Shown here: in pieces, positions 19,410 through 29,567 of the stretch
Numbering within the stretch: position 1 is the stretch's first letter
How the letters are laid out: each line of letters begins with the position of its first letter
Assembly: GCA_012838065.1 (NCBI GenBank)
Contig: DUPY01000018.1
Location: 1 to 50,110, forward strand
DNA length: 50,110 nucleotides
Direction: 5' to 3'
Origin: Acholeplasma sp.
Lineage (GTDB): Bacteria > Bacillota_I > Bacilli_A > Acholeplasmatales > Acholeplasmataceae
Made by a program: the position numbers and the translations under genes
Notes under the pieces: generated by a model
What the model was told of the DNA's origin: nothing
Database searches by the model: none
What the model saw: the letters and a program-made list of their open reading frames with translations, nothing else

Positions 19410-20264
19410 TTATTTTAAGACAACATACCCCACACTTAAAGTACCAGGACCAGCGTGTGCACCAACAACCGGTGTCAATGGTAATACTTCTACGGTTACG
19501 TCTGGACGTTCTGCTAAAATTAACTGTTTAAACATTTCAGCTTTATCTAAGTTATTTGTATAAGCAATAAATACGTTGACTTTCTTATCTTTAATATCTT
19601 CTAGGACAACCTCTAAAAGACGACTTTGCGCCTTCGATGTTGTACGTATTTTTTCAAATGGTACTAAAGCACCATCAGATTGTATGTGTAATAGTGGTTT
19701 TATTTTTAGAAGCGTTCCTAAAAAACCACTCGCTGCAGATAGTCTACCATTTTTTACTAAATATTTCAATGTGTCAACAAGTACATATGTTGAAATACTA
19801 TCTCTTGTTTTTTCTAATTGATCAATAATGTCACGAGCTTTTACGCCTTCTTTAATTAATCTAACCGCTTCTCTAATTAAGTATAGTTCGCCATAGGCAA
19901 CCCTTCTTGAGTCAATCACATAGACATTAACGCCTTCAACTAGTGATTTGGCAAGAATTGCACCTTGGAACGTACCACTTAATCTTGATGAAATTGTAAT
20001 AACAATGATGTGTGTATATCCTTCGTTTTTCATTTTTTCATAAACATCAGCGATTTTACCGGTTGCCGTTTGTGCAGTGGAAATTGCGATGTCGGGATTT
20101 GCAACGACACGATCATAAAAATCTTGTGCTTTTAGATCGATAAAATCTTGATATTCTTGCCCATCTAAATTCAATATTTGTCTAATTACTTCTACTGGAT
20201 AATTGATGTTTACGTAGTCGATGCCAGATGTGCTGCATGCTACAAGCCCAATTTTCTCTACCAT
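19410..20264 (-). CDS. DegV-family fatty-acid-binding protein
   Basis: 284 residues. The family landmarks are VACSTSGIDY at the N-terminus (the serine loop that holds the carboxylate), TAQTATGKIADVYEKM (usually TSQPSPGxF), ITISSRLSGTFQGA and VIDSRRVAYGE. DegV/FakB proteins carry a fatty acid to the kinase FakA for phosphorylation before membrane lipid synthesis; no fakA is in the window. The marR gene follows directly. Confidence 0.92.
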   Translation of the reverse strand: MVEKIGLVACSTSGIDYVNINYPVEVIRQILNLDGQEYQDFIDLKAQDFYDRVVANPDIAISTAQTATGKIADVYEKMKNEGYTHIIVITISSRLSGTFQGAILAKSLVEGVNVYVIDSRRVAYGELYLIREAVRLIKEGVKARDIIDQLEKTRDSISTYVLVDTLKYLVKNGRLSAASGFLGTLLKIKPLLHIQSDGALVPFEKIRTTSKAQSRLLEVVLEDIKDKKVNVFIAYTNNLDKAEMFKQLILAERPDVTVEVLPLTPVVGAHAGPGTLSVGYVVLK

Positions 20265-20329
20265 ATTTTTGTTCTCCTTATATTAAAAATGTTTTGATAT
20301 TCAAATTATATTTCTATATTAACATAATT

Positions 20330-20358
20330 TTTATAATTTACAAAAAATATGTTTGCAA
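20330..20358 (-). promoter_or_regulatory. Promoter of degV-marR
   Basis: TTGCAA (20358-20353) and TATAAA (20335-20330) have a 17-base spacer on the minus strand. The -35 box begins only a few bases after the dusB stop codon. A second, weaker TTGTAA/TAATAT pair lies inside. Confidence 0.65.
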
Positions 20359-20361
20359 TTC

Positions 20362-21336
20362 TTACTTTTTATTAAAATATGTGTCAAGCACATCCATCAT
20401 CTCATTTTTAGTTTTTGCTTGGCTTAAGTTTTTGCGAACCTCGCTTGCGTTTTCTAATCCACGTAAATACCATGTACTATGTCCACGCATTTCTAAAATA
20501 CCAATATGCTCACCTTTTGTTTCAACAAGCGCATTTAAGTGATTTACAATCATTGTATAAATTTCGTCATTTGTTGGTCTAGGTGGTGTTTCACCTGTAT
20601 TTAGATACGTATTAATTTCTCTAAAAATCCATGGGTTTCCAAGCGCCGCTCTACCAATCATTACCGCATCACATCCGGTATACTCTAACATGTGTTTTGC
20701 TGATGGTCCATCTGTTACATCACCGTTTCCGATAACAGGTATGCTCACCGCTTCCTTTACCGCTTTAATAACGTCTAAATCTGCTTTTCCACTATAACCC
20801 TGCGCGCGTGTTCGTGCATGAACAGTAATTGCAGAAGCTCCCGCTGCTTCAATTTTTTTTGCAACTTCAACGGCATTGATTGAACGATTATCCCATCCGC
20901 TACGAATTTTCACAGTTACAGGCTTGGATACTTTTTTCACTATTTCTTTTACAATTTCATAAATTAAATCCGGATTTTTCATAAGTGATGCTCCGGCTTG
21001 TGCTTTTAATGCAACCTTAGGTACAGGACACCCCATGTTAATATCAATAATGTCACAATTCGAGTGCTCATCAATATACATAGCTGCTTCTACCATCGTA
21101 TCTAAATCACTACCAAAAATTTGTTGAGCCATCGGTTTTTCTTCATCCGTCATATATAAAAGGCTTAAAGTTTTGTCGTTTTTAAAATGTAACCCTTTAT
21201 CAGATACCATCTCTGCAAATACCAAACCAGCATTTAATTGTCTAGAAAGTGTCCGAAAAGCACTATTAGATACTCCGGCCATAGGTGCAAGCACAACTTT
21301 ATTTTCTATTTTTAAATTTTTAATATAAAATGCCAT
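20362..21336 (-). CDS. dusB: tRNA dihydrouridine synthase, DusB type
   Basis: 324 residues from MAFYIKNLKIENKV. Twelve further in-frame codons upstream lack a ribosome binding site, whereas GGAG lies eight bases before the ATG chosen. It is an FMN-dependent TIM barrel: APMAGVSNSAFR, the catalytic cysteine in NMGCPVPKV, KIRSGWDN, ITVHARTRAQGYSG and the phosphate-binding VIGNGDV and MIGRAALGNPW. It reduces uridines of tRNA to dihydrouridine. It is transcribed divergently from hslO. Confidence 0.95.
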   Translation of the reverse strand: MAFYIKNLKIENKVVLAPMAGVSNSAFRTLSRQLNAGLVFAEMVSDKGLHFKNDKTLSLLYMTDEEKPMAQQIFGSDLDTMVEAAMYIDEHSNCDIIDINMGCPVPKVALKAQAGASLMKNPDLIYEIVKEIVKKVSKPVTVKIRSGWDNRSINAVEVAKKIEAAGASAITVHARTRAQGYSGKADLDVIKAVKEAVSIPVIGNGDVTDGPSAKHMLEYTGCDAVMIGRAALGNPWIFREINTYLNTGETPPRPTNDEIYTMIVNHLNALVETKGEHIGILEMRGHSTWYLRGLENASEVRKNLSQAKTKNEMMDVLDTYFNKK

Positions 21337-21480
21337 AAAATCGACTCCATTTCGCATAACACATATTAACACAATTTACTAAGTTTTAATATCTATGTGT
21401 ATTATTAACTGCCTTTTTAGACTACTTTAAGATAAAAATGTTAAAATATATGAGATAACAATAAAATGTGAGGTCACAAC

Positions 21481-22353
21481 ATGAAAGATTATACTTTAAT
21501 AGCAACCGCCTATGATAAAATGGTGAGAATCTACGTATCTACATCTAAAAATTTAGTTGAAGAAGCTCGAAAAATTCATAGTACTTGGCCAACTGCAACT
21601 GCTGCATTAGGTCGTTTTTTAACTGTATCAGCAATGATGGGTCTAATGTACAAAGGCGATGAAAGACTAACATTAAGAATTGATGGCGATGGTCCAATCA
21701 AAAAAATGCTTGTCGAAGCTAACGCGCAAGGTGAAGTTCGAGCAACCATCGATAATCCCTATGTTTACTTAAAATACAATAATGGCAAACTAAACGTAGG
21801 TGCAGCCGTAGGTAACGGTCTGCTAAGTGTAACAAAAGATTTGCATATGAAAAACTTATTCACATCTTCATCAGAACTACAAACAGGTGAAATTGCAGAA
21901 GACTTTACGTATTACTTTGCATTAAGTGAACAAACACCATCTTCAGTAGGACTAGGCGTATTAGTTGATACCGATCAATCCGTCCTAGCAAGCGGCGGAT
22001 ACATCCTACAACTTATGCCTGGCTGTCCGGAAAAAACGATTGAAACAATTGAAAACATCATTAAAGATATTAAACCTGTTTCTACAATGTTAAATGAAAA
22101 TATGACACCGGAAGATATTCTTCACTTATTGAGTAACGGTACAGAACAAATTTTAGACAAACGCGAGATTAAATACTATTGTAATAGTTCCAAAGAAAAG
22201 TTTAGAACCTCTTTAAAATCGCTTGACAAGGAAACTTTACAAGAAATTATAGATGAAGATGGTAAAGCAGAAATTATTTGTAACTTTTGTAATAAGAAAT
22301 ATGTTTTTGATAAAGAGGAACTCTTAGAAATATTAGCTAGTAAAGAAAAATAA
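21481..22353 (+). CDS. hslO: Hsp33 family redox chaperone, one zinc cysteine missing
   Basis: 290 residues. The N-terminal core (GDERLTLRIDGDGPIKKMLVEA-type region, GNGLLSVTKDL) and the long middle helices are normal. The C-terminal redox switch of Hsp33 is CxC plus CxxC. Here CxxC is present (CNFC near residue 265), but the first pair reads CNS, so only three of the four zinc ligands remain. Hsp33 is a holdase activated by oxidation with zinc release; the switch must be altered or use another ligand here. GTGAGGT precedes the ATG. Confidence 0.92.
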   Translation: MKDYTLIATAYDKMVRIYVSTSKNLVEEARKIHSTWPTATAALGRFLTVSAMMGLMYKGDERLTLRIDGDGPIKKMLVEANAQGEVRATIDNPYVYLKYNNGKLNVGAAVGNGLLSVTKDLHMKNLFTSSSELQTGEIAEDFTYYFALSEQTPSSVGLGVLVDTDQSVLASGGYILQLMPGCPEKTIETIENIIKDIKPVSTMLNENMTPEDILHLLSNGTEQILDKREIKYYCNSSKEKFRTSLKSLDKETLQEIIDEDGKAEIICNFCNKKYVFDKEELLEILASKEK

Positions 22354-22373
22354 GCAGGTAATAATCCCTGCTT
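22352..22373. terminator. Terminator between convergent hslO and maf
   Basis: A seven-pair stem AAGCAGG/CCTGCTT overlaps the hslO stop and the maf stop codon. The minus-strand side has the better T tract (TTATTTTTCTTT), so it mainly serves maf. The plus-strand T run is weak. Confidence 0.65.
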
Positions 22374-22929
22374 ATTTGTTATCTAATGACTTTAATACTT
22401 CTAAAACGTCTTTTAATGGTAGCCCTACAATTGTAAAGAAATCTCCTTTAAAATGATCTATAAGTTTTCCGCCTTCTCCTTGGATACCATAACTACCCGC
22501 TTTATCCATGGGTTCTTTTGTTTGAATGTATTCACGTATTTCTAAATCGCTATACTTTTTCATTGTCACTAACGCTTCAGAAATAATGACTTTTTTAACA
22601 TCTTTTTTTAATATTGTAACACCGGTAATGACTTGATGTGTTTCGCCAGACAACATCTTTAGCATGCGAAATGCATCTTCTTCATCTTTTGGTTTGCCAA
22701 AAATCTCGTTTTCAAATATGACGACCGTATCTGCACCTATAATTGTGTCGTTAGGTCTTCTTTTTTGAACATCAAGCGCTTTTTGTAAACTTATAAGACT
22801 GACGAGTTCTTGTGGTTTTAGTTTAGAATCTACTTCTTCGTTAATTTCACTAGGAACAACTGTAAATTCAATCCCTGCATCTTCTAATAACTTAGCTCTT
22901 CTACTTGATTTGCTTGCGAGAATTATCAT
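22372..22929 (-). CDS. maf: Maf family nucleoside triphosphate pyrophosphatase
   Basis: 185 residues starting MIILASKSSRRAKLLEDAG. An ATG four codons upstream has its ribosome site too close, so the second ATG is preferred. The family motifs are intact: the catalytic aspartate in GADTVVIF, MLSGETHQVITGV and GSYGIQGEGGKLIDHFKGDF. Maf proteins hydrolyse dTTP/UTP or modified NTPs to monophosphates and so guard the nucleotide pool. It converges on hslO. Confidence 0.93.
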   Translation of the reverse strand: MIILASKSSRRAKLLEDAGIEFTVVPSEINEEVDSKLKPQELVSLISLQKALDVQKRRPNDTIIGADTVVIFENEIFGKPKDEEDAFRMLKMLSGETHQVITGVTILKKDVKKVIISEALVTMKKYSDLEIREYIQTKEPMDKAGSYGIQGEGGKLIDHFKGDFFTIVGLPLKDVLEVLKSLDNK

Positions 22930-23029
22930 ATAGACCACCATTTCCTTTTACTTCATATTATAACACAATTATATTTTATTCAATCAGCAACTTTCATATT
23001 ATGATATAATATGTTTGAGGTTGATGATT

Positions 23030-24334
23030 GTGGAAAAAAGAATTAAGAAACTCATAGAAACAGCTTTGAATATCACACCTAACAACTCAATAATTGTTTC
23101 AGTAAGCGGCGGAATTGATTCTATGGCGCTCATTTTTTTATTGAATAGCCTAAAGTATCCATTAGTTGCCGTCCATTTTAATCATCAAACACGTGGACAA
23201 TCGAATGTTGATGAAGAAAAACTTATTAAATCTTTTTGTAGCACAAATAACATACCACTACATATTGAAAAACTAACAATAACTGGCAAGAATTTTCAAG
23301 AAAAAGCTCGAAAACTACGCCTTAATCATTTGAAAAACTATGCAGATAAATACCACACGCCTTATATAGCAACGGCTCATCATCTAGATGATTTAGCTGA
23401 AACAATTTTAATGAAAATTACTCGTGGATCTAACCTTTTAGGTTATGCGGGATTTGACGTACTTTCAACTTATAACACATACACGTTTATGAAGCCTTTC
23501 ATATACACATCAAAAGACGAAATCAAAACATATGTTTTCAAACACAAAATCCCATATCTCGATGATGTATCAAACTTTAGCGATAATTATCTTAGAAACC
23601 GCTATAGAAACACAATAATCCCACTAATGAAAAAAGAAAATCCAAATTTCTTAGAATCAATTATTGACTTTCATAAGCGTCAACTAGCCGTTTATAAAAT
23701 CGTTCGAAACGAAAGTCTTGCTTATTTAAACGCAGACTATATTTTGGATATACCTTCTTTTTCAGAAAAAAACTCATTAGTTAAAGAAGATATACTCGCA
23801 ATTACACTTGAACACTACGATTTACCTGTTTCTACAAAACGTTTATATCAAATGTTAAAAATCATTTCAAGTAATCGACCAAACCAAAAATTATATTTAA
23901 ACAATCACTACTACTTTATAAAGGCCTATGATAAAGCTTATATAAAACACTTGGATGATTTGAAACAAGTTGCCTTCAAAGTCAAAGTTAGTGAGGGAAC
24001 AACAATATTACCAAATATGGACGCTTTCACATTATTTTATGATGCAGACAACAATTCTAAACATTATACTAAATTATGTTATAATAAATTAGCGTTCCCA
24101 CTTTATTTAAGAACGAGAAAATCAGATGATGTTTTGGCTTACCCCTACGGTCATAAAAAACTATCTCGACTACTGATTGATCGCAAAGTTCCAAAGGAAC
24201 ATCGCGAGAAAATTATCTTGTTGTGTGACGCAAACGATGAAATACTCTGGATTAAAGATTTATATTTAAACCAAACACTTGGAAATGATAACTGCTTATA
24301 TCTAGAACTTGAAGGGGATAATTATGAAAAATGA
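23030..24334 (+). CDS. tilS: tRNA(Ile)-lysidine synthetase
   Basis: Forms lysidine at C34 of tRNA-Ile2 so that it reads AUA. The PP-loop SGGIDSMAL, NHQTRG, TAHHLDDLAETILM and RNRYRNTIIPLM are all family marks, with a C-terminal tRNA-binding domain (about 330-434). I chose the GTG reading VEKRIKKL because GAGG lies nine bases before it. An ATG six bases earlier and a TTG fifteen bases earlier are in frame but too close to, or in front of, that site. It ends in TGA and overlaps hpt. Confidence 0.94.
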   Translation: MEKRIKKLIETALNITPNNSIIVSVSGGIDSMALIFLLNSLKYPLVAVHFNHQTRGQSNVDEEKLIKSFCSTNNIPLHIEKLTITGKNFQEKARKLRLNHLKNYADKYHTPYIATAHHLDDLAETILMKITRGSNLLGYAGFDVLSTYNTYTFMKPFIYTSKDEIKTYVFKHKIPYLDDVSNFSDNYLRNRYRNTIIPLMKKENPNFLESIIDFHKRQLAVYKIVRNESLAYLNADYILDIPSFSEKNSLVKEDILAITLEHYDLPVSTKRLYQMLKIISSNRPNQKLYLNNHYYFIKAYDKAYIKHLDDLKQVAFKVKVSEGTTILPNMDAFTLFYDADNNSKHYTKLCYNKLAFPLYLRTRKSDDVLAYPYGHKKLSRLLIDRKVPKEHREKIILLCDANDEILWIKDLYLNQTLGNDNCLYLELEGDNYEK

Positions 24335-24863
24335 CATTATCGAAATCTTGTTAACTGAACAAGAAATAAACGAAATCGCAAATAAAATGGGTAAGCAAAT
24401 AACCGAAGATTATAAGGATAAAGACTTACTATTAGTTGGATTATTAAAAGGTTGTGTACCTTTTATGGCAGATTTATCTCGAAATATTGATTTAAAACTT
24501 GATATTGCATACATGGCAGTAAGTAGCTACCATGGAGGTATTAATTCAAGCGGCGATATCAAAATTAAGATGGATTTAGATATGTCTGTTAAAGGCCGCA
24601 ATGTCCTAATCGTTGAAGATATTGTGGATACTGCAAATACAATCGTTACCGTAACCGAGTTACTTATACATCGAGGTGCTAAATCAGTAAAAATCGCTAC
24701 ATTACTCGATAAACCAGCAGGAAGACAAAAAGTATATGTTCCTGCATATATCGGAAAAACAATTCCAAAAGCATTTGTTGTTGGATATGGACTTGATTAC
24801 GATGAGAAATATCGAAATTTGCCATTTGTTGGCATCTTAGACCCCAAAGTATATATAAAATAA
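24324..24863 (+). CDS. hpt: Hypoxanthine-guanine phosphoribosyltransferase
   Basis: 179 residues from MKNDIIEILLTEQEI, with AAGGGG upstream inside tilS. It makes IMP and GMP from the bases and PRPP. The PRPP-binding motif VLIVEDIVDTANT, the flexible-loop region SSYHGGINSSGD and the C-terminal GYGLDYDEKYRNLPFVGIL are complete. The tilS-hpt-ftsH order is the classical Firmicutes arrangement. Salvage of purine bases fits the secreted nucleases at the right end of the window. Confidence 0.96.
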   Translation: MKNDIIEILLTEQEINEIANKMGKQITEDYKDKDLLLVGLLKGCVPFMADLSRNIDLKLDIAYMAVSSYHGGINSSGDIKIKMDLDMSVKGRNVLIVEDIVDTANTIVTVTELLIHRGAKSVKIATLLDKPAGRQKVYVPAYIGKTIPKAFVVGYGLDYDEKYRNLPFVGILDPKVYIK

Positions 24864-24876
24864 AGGAGTATAACAT

Positions 24877-26793
24877 ATGAGTCAAATGAGAAAACCAACG
24901 CCGGTGAAAAAAAGACCTGATTACTTAATGATGATTATCTCAGCGTTAATTATCTTAAGTGTATTCTTCTTCTTACAATCGGCACTTTCTGAAAAACCTG
25001 TAGAAACAAACTATTCTGAAATTAGTACAAATCTCCAATATATCGCTGAATATGAATTTGTTCATGTCGGTGGTGATAACGGTCCGTTAGTATACGCATC
25101 TGGTACATTTACAGAAAATGCACCTGACATGCTAACAAAAAATCGAAGAACATTTAAAATGACAATTTCCTTTGATCAAGCAATGACACTTAAGAATGCG
25201 CTTGATGCAGGCGGTCAAGCCAAAACTCGGATTGTTATTAAATCAAGTGTCAACTTCTGGTCAATTTTATTAAATATATTACCATTAGCTGTTGCAGTGT
25301 TCTTATTATTCGTAATTCTTAAAAATGCTGGCAACGCAAATAACAAAGCTTTTGACTTCGCTAAAAATCGCGCAAGATTAAATCGTGAAAAAGGTGTTAC
25401 CTTCAACGATGTCGCTGGTGCAGATGAAGAAAAAGAAGAATTGGCAGAAATTATTGACTTCCTTAAAAATCCAAAGAAATACTCAGACATGGGCGCAAGA
25501 ATTCCAAAAGGGGTACTACTTGTAGGTTCTCCTGGTACTGGTAAAACGTTACTTGCGAAAGCTGTTGCTGGTGAAGCAAGTGTTCCATTCTTTTCAATTT
25601 CTGGTTCAGACTTTGTTGAAATGTTCGTAGGGGTTGGTGCTTCCCGTGTTCGTGACTTATTTAAAGTTGCGAAAGAAAATTCACCATGTATTATTTTTAT
25701 TGACGAAATTGATGCTGTAGGTCGCCAAAGAGGAGCAGGTTTAGGTGGCGGACACGATGAACGTGAACAAACACTTAACCAACTTCTTTTTGAAATGGAT
25801 GGTTTTACTGCAAACTTAGGTATTATTATCATTGCCGCTACAAACCGCCCAGACGTTTTAGACCCAGCTTTATTAAGACCAGGTCGTTTCGATCGTCAAA
25901 TTACAATTGACCTACCAGATGTTAGAGGTCGTGCAGCAATTTTACGTGTTCATGCACGTAATAAAAAGTTAGACCCAGCTGTTAACCTTGATCAACTATC
26001 ACAACGCATTCCAGGATTCAGTGGTGCAGATATTGAAAACTTACTAAACGAAGCCGCATTACTTGCTGCTCGTGGAAACCGTACAGTTGTTACTGAAAAA
26101 GACCTTGATGAGGCGATGGACCGTGTCCGTATGGGACCAGCTAAAAAATCAAGAAAATACAGCGAACAAGAAAAACGTATTGTTGCATACCATGAAGCTG
26201 GACACGCAGTTATTGGAATTAAATTAGAACACGCGAATGTTGTTCAAAAAGTAACAATCATTCCACGAGGTAAAGCTGGTGGTTATAACTTAATGATTCC
26301 TGAAGAGGAAACATTCTTAGAAACAAAACAATCACTTCTTCACACAATTATCGGATATCTCGGTGGACGTGTTGCTGAAGAAATCGAATTCGATACTGTA
26401 ACAACAGGTGCATATCACGACTTCCAAATGGCTACTCGTATTGCTCGTGCAATGGTAACTGAATATGGTATGAGTGATTTAGGACCAATTCAATATGAAA
26501 GCCGTGAAGGAAGTGTCTTTTTAGGTCGTGACTACATGAAAGAGAAAAACTTCTCAGACCAAGTGGCTCATGAAATTGATAAAGAAGTTCGAAAAATTAT
26601 TAACGAATGCCTTGAAGAAGCACGTCGTGTTATTACTGAAAACAAAAAATTGTTAGATACTATTAGCGATTACTTAATTAAAGTTGAAACATTAACTAAA
26701 GCTGATATCGATGAAATTGTTGAAACTGGTCGCTTAAGAAGATACGATGATATGCAATCTGTTTCACAAACACTAACAAGCAATGAGGCTTGA
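24877..26793 (+). CDS. ftsH: ATP-dependent zinc metalloprotease FtsH
   Basis: 638 residues. Two membrane segments (about 15-38 and 125-145) flank a small extracytoplasmic domain. The AAA module follows: Walker A GSPGTGKT, Walker [16 protein letters not shown], and the second region with [20 protein letters not shown]. The protease has HEAGH, and the third zinc ligand is in the following helical region. FtsH degrades unassembled or regulatory membrane and cytosolic proteins. It ends TGA-TAA and overlaps the next gene by 11 bases. Confidence 0.98.
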   Translation: MSQMRKPTPVKKRPDYLMMIISALIILSVFFFLQSALSEKPVETNYSEISTNLQYIAEYEFVHVGGDNGPLVYASGTFTENAPDMLTKNRRTFKMTISFDQAMTLKNALDAGGQAKTRIVIKSSVNFWSILLNILPLAVAVFLLFVILKNAGNANNKAFDFAKNRARLNREKGVTFNDVAGADEEKEELAEIIDFLKNPKKYSDMGARIPKGVLLVGSPGTGKTLLAKAVAGEASVPFFSISGSDFVEMFVGVGASRVRDLFKVAKENSPCIIFIDEIDAVGRQRGAGLGGGHDEREQTLNQLLFEMDGFTANLGIIIIAATNRPDVLDPALLRPGRFDRQITIDLPDVRGRAAILRVHARNKKLDPAVNLDQLSQRIPGFSGADIENLLNEAALLAARGNRTVVTEKDLDEAMDRVRMGPAKKSRKYSEQEKRIVAYHEAGHAVIGIKLEHANVVQKVTIIPRGKAGGYNLMIPEEETFLETKQSLLHTIIGYLGGRVAEEIEFDTVTTGAYHDFQMATRIARAMVTEYGMSDLGPIQYESREGSVFLGRDYMKEKNFSDQVAHEIDKEVRKIINECLEEARRVITENKKLLDTISDYLIKVETLTKADIDEIVETGRLRRYDDMQSVSQTLTSNEA

Positions 26794-27037
26794 TAAGTAT
26801 TTAAAACTGTCTCGTCTAATAAAAAGACGAACAGTTGCTAAAGAAGCCGCATTAAGTGATCGTATTTACGTAAATGAAAAATTATCAAAGCCTTCAACAA
26901 CCGTTAAAGTTGGCGATATTTTAACGCTTTCGCTAGGTTTTAGAATCGTAAAGGTAAAAATTACTAGTTTAACACAGGTTAAAGATGACCTAATGTATGA
27001 ACTTATTAGTGATGAAAAAAGAGAATCAAACGAATAA
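26783..27037 (+). CDS. rqcP: S4-domain RNA-binding protein RqcP (YabO)
   Basis: 84 residues, almost entirely one S4 domain: [40 protein letters not shown]. RqcP helps RqcH add alanine tails to stalled nascent chains on the 50S subunit. The start lies inside the end of ftsH, so expression is coupled. Nothing is fused to the domain. Confidence 0.88.
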   Translation: MRLDKYLKLSRLIKRRTVAKEAALSDRIYVNEKLSKPSTTVKVGDILTLSLGFRIVKVKITSLTQVKDDLMYELISDEKRESNE

Positions 27038-27073
27038 AAAAAGCGTTCATTGAAAAATGAACGCATTTTTTTA
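27036..27073. terminator. Bidirectional terminator between rqcP and the aldo/keto reductase gene
   Basis: A nine-pair stem GCGTTCATT/AATGAACGC with a GAAA loop has an A tract on the left and seven T on the right. It can stop transcription from both sides and ends at the reductase stop codon. Confidence 0.92.
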
Positions 27074-27877
27074 TAGCTTGCTTATAACTTCACTTTCTTT
27101 ATCTGTTAGTTGGAAATCAAAGATATCAATATTTTCCATTTGTCCTTCTTTTCTATGTGATTTAGGAAGGACAATCACGTTTCGATTTACTTGGTAATTT
27201 AAGATTACTTGTGCCCAAGTTTTGTTATACTTTTTACCTATTTTGTTTAAAACTTCCTTTTGTTCATCTGTTACTTTATTTAATGGGCTCCATGCTTCTA
27301 CAACAACACCCAAATCTTGATTAAACTTTATAAATTCGTGTTGCCATTTACCTGGACAGGACAAAATTTGATTGATGGCTGGTTTTATACGGGCACGTGT
27401 CATTAAGAAGCCGAGTTGTTTTTCATTGAAATTTGATACACCAAGTGTTTTAATTTTACCTTGATCAACAAATAACTCAAGTTCTCTATAAACACTTAAA
27501 ATTTCATCTAGATTTTCCCAAGGATGATGAATTAGCATAATATCAATATAATCCGTATTAAGCGCTTCTAAACTTTTAGTTACTGCATTATGAACTTCTT
27601 CTTTTGATAAATACCCTTTTCCACCAGGAATCTTTGTTGTAACGAAAAATTCAGTGCGGTCGATATTACTTTCTTTAAGTGCTTTACCAATCACAGCTTC
27701 GTTACGATAAGAAATTGCTGTATCTATTAACCGATAGCCTACATCTATCGCTATTCGTAACTCTTTCGTATCAAAATTAATTTCATTGTAATATTGGTTA
27801 TCCACTTTACCAAATGTGTTCGTACCAATACCGACCATTGGAATTTCAATACCGTTATTTAATACTATTTTCCTCAT
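27071..27877 (-). CDS. Aldo/keto reductase
   Basis: 268 residues, NAD(P)H-dependent TIM barrel. The tetrad is visible as D52 and Y57 (RLIDTAISYRNE), K82 (VTTKIPGG) and H117 (DIMLIHHPWE). Later marks are LGVSNFNEKQL and the cofactor-binding VLPKSHRKEGQMENI. It is likely to act on small aldehydes or ketones. The substrate cannot be told from sequence. It is alone on its strand, between two convergent or divergent neighbours. Confidence 0.92.
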   Translation of the reverse strand: MRKIVLNNGIEIPMVGIGTNTFGKVDNQYYNEINFDTKELRIAIDVGYRLIDTAISYRNEAVIGKALKESNIDRTEFFVTTKIPGGKGYLSKEEVHNAVTKSLEALNTDYIDIMLIHHPWENLDEILSVYRELELFVDQGKIKTLGVSNFNEKQLGFLMTRARIKPAINQILSCPGKWQHEFIKFNQDLGVVVEAWSPLNKVTDEQKEVLNKIGKKYNKTWAQVILNYQVNRNVIVLPKSHRKEGQMENIDIFDFQLTDKESEVISKL

Positions 27878-27977
27878 ATAAACCCCTCCCTTTCTTTCAT
27901 TTTATCATAGATAAAACAAGTTATTGTGGTTATGTTCACACATTTTGTGAAAACTCAATGAATATTTTTATTCTTCG

Positions 27978-28007
27978 TTTTCATTTTAAATCTTATTATG
28001 ATATAAT
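27978..28007 (+). promoter_or_regulatory. Probable lysS promoter
   Basis: TATAAT (28002-28007) lies 25 bases before the lysS ATG, with a weak TTTTCA 18 bases upstream of it. An inverted repeat TTCACA/TGTGAA (about 27939-27952) lies farther upstream, between the two divergent genes. Confidence 0.5.
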
Positions 28008-28032
28008 AATTTTGCTTACGGAGGGATAATTT

Positions 28033-29532
28033 ATGAACCTAGAAGAATTAAATGAACAAACATTAAATGAACAACAACAAATACGTCGTGAAAAGGCAGA
28101 AAAATTAAGAGAAAAAGGCATTGACCCTTTCGGATCTGCATACAAACGTACACACTTTATAAAAGATATCATTGCTGAATATGAATCTAAAACAAAAGAG
28201 GAACTTGAAGCGCTACAAGTTTTTGTAAAAGTTGCTGGTAGAATTATTTTAAAACGTGGCCAAGGTAAGGCTGGTTTTATTCACCTACAAGATAAAGAAG
28301 GAAAACTACAAGCATATGTTAGAATGGATGCAATCGGGGAAGAAGCTTATGAAATATTTAAAGCTTCAGACCTTGGAGATATTATTGGTATTGAAGGTGT
28401 TTTATTTAGAACAAACACAAACGAATTAACAATTAAAGTTAAAACCTATACGCATTTAACAAAAGCATTACGACCATTACCTGATAAATTCCATGGTTTA
28501 CAAAATAAAGAGGAAGCACGTAGACGTCGTTATGTTGACTTAATCGTTAACGAACAATCGCGTTTCGTTGCATTAACTCGTCCGAAAATTATTCGTGCAA
28601 TTCAAAGATTTTTCGACAGCCGCGGATTTGTTGAAGTCGAAACACCAGTGCTTCAGTCGATTCTTGGTGGTGCCGCAGCACGTCCTTTTGTTACACACCA
28701 TAACAGTTTAGATATGGACTTCTACTTACGTATCGCAACTGAACTTCCATTAAAACGCTTATTAGTGGGTGGTTTGGAAGCTGTATACGAAATTGGTAGA
28801 TTATTTAGAAACGAAGGCATGGATAGTAAACACAATCCAGAATTTACAACAATTGAAGCATACTTAGCATATTCTGATATGGAAGGCATGATGGATTTAA
28901 TCGAAGACTGCTTATCTTTTGTTGCTAATGAAGTTTTAGGAACAGATACATTCATTTATAACGACCAAGAGATTTCATTCAAAAAACCATTCAAACGTAT
29001 TCATATGGTTCAAGCAGTGAAAGACGCTTGTGGCGTGGACTTCTTTAAGGAATACACACTTGATGAAGCTCGTGCTCTTGCAAAAGAACACCATATTGAA
29101 ATTGAAAAACACTATGCAATTGGGCACATCATTGAAGCATTCTTTGAACACTATGTCGAAGACACAATCATTCAACCTACAATGGTTTACGGACATCCAA
29201 TTGAGATTAGCCCATTAGCTAAGAAAAATGCTAATGACCCAAGATTTACAGACCGTTTTGAATTATTTATCATGGGTTCAGAATATGCAAATGCATTCTC
29301 TGAATTAAATGATCCAATTGACCAATACAATCGCTTCTTAGATCAATTAAAAGAAAAAGATTTAGGAAATGATGAAGCAAACGAAATGGATCATGATTAT
29401 GTTGAAGCGTTAGAATACGGTATGCCACCTGCCGGTGGTCTTGGATTAGGTATCGACCGTCTAGTTATGTTATTAACAAACACACCAAACATTAGAGACG
29501 TCATTCTTTTCCCACATAACCGTCATAGATAA
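28033..29532 (+). CDS. lysS: Lysyl-tRNA synthetase, class II
   Basis: 499 residues. The N-terminal OB anticodon domain (about 60-155; [20 protein letters not shown]) is followed by the class II core with motif 1 ([15 protein letters not shown]), motif 2 ([20 protein letters not shown]) and motif 3 ([12 protein letters not shown]). It charges tRNA-Lys. GGAGG precedes the ATG. In Bacillus, lysS lies in the same neighbourhood as ftsH and hslO. Confidence 0.98.
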   Translation: MNLEELNEQTLNEQQQIRREKAEKLREKGIDPFGSAYKRTHFIKDIIAEYESKTKEELEALQVFVKVAGRIILKRGQGKAGFIHLQDKEGKLQAYVRMDAIGEEAYEIFKASDLGDIIGIEGVLFRTNTNELTIKVKTYTHLTKALRPLPDKFHGLQNKEEARRRRYVDLIVNEQSRFVALTRPKIIRAIQRFFDSRGFVEVETPVLQSILGGAAARPFVTHHNSLDMDFYLRIATELPLKRLLVGGLEAVYEIGRLFRNEGMDSKHNPEFTTIEAYLAYSDMEGMMDLIEDCLSFVANEVLGTDTFIYNDQEISFKKPFKRIHMVQAVKDACGVDFFKEYTLDEARALAKEHHIEIEKHYAIGHIIEAFFEHYVEDTIIQPTMVYGHPIEISPLAKKNANDPRFTDRFELFIMGSEYANAFSELNDPIDQYNRFLDQLKEKDLGNDEANEMDHDYVEALEYGMPPAGGLGLGIDRLVMLLTNTPNIRDVILFPHNRHR

Positions 29533-29536
29533 TCAA

Positions 29537-29567
29537 AAGGCACTCTTTGGAGTGCCTTATTTTTTTG
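29537..29567 (+). terminator. lysS terminator
   Basis: A nine-pair stem AAGGCACTC/GAGTGCCTT with a four-base loop is followed by ATTTTTTTG on the plus strand. It overlaps the stop codon of the convergent membrane-protein gene; on the minus strand the T run is short. Confidence 0.9.

Noticed and set aside
25215-25832. 205-codon minus-strand frame opposite ftsH
   Set aside because: Shadow of the AAA domain of ftsH; no promoter or start signal.
26779-26796. TGA at the ftsH end followed at once by TAA, raising TGA=Trp
   Set aside because: tilS, rplP, rplC, nrnA and the ttcA-like gene also end properly at TGA, and no in-frame TGA occurs in any core gene.
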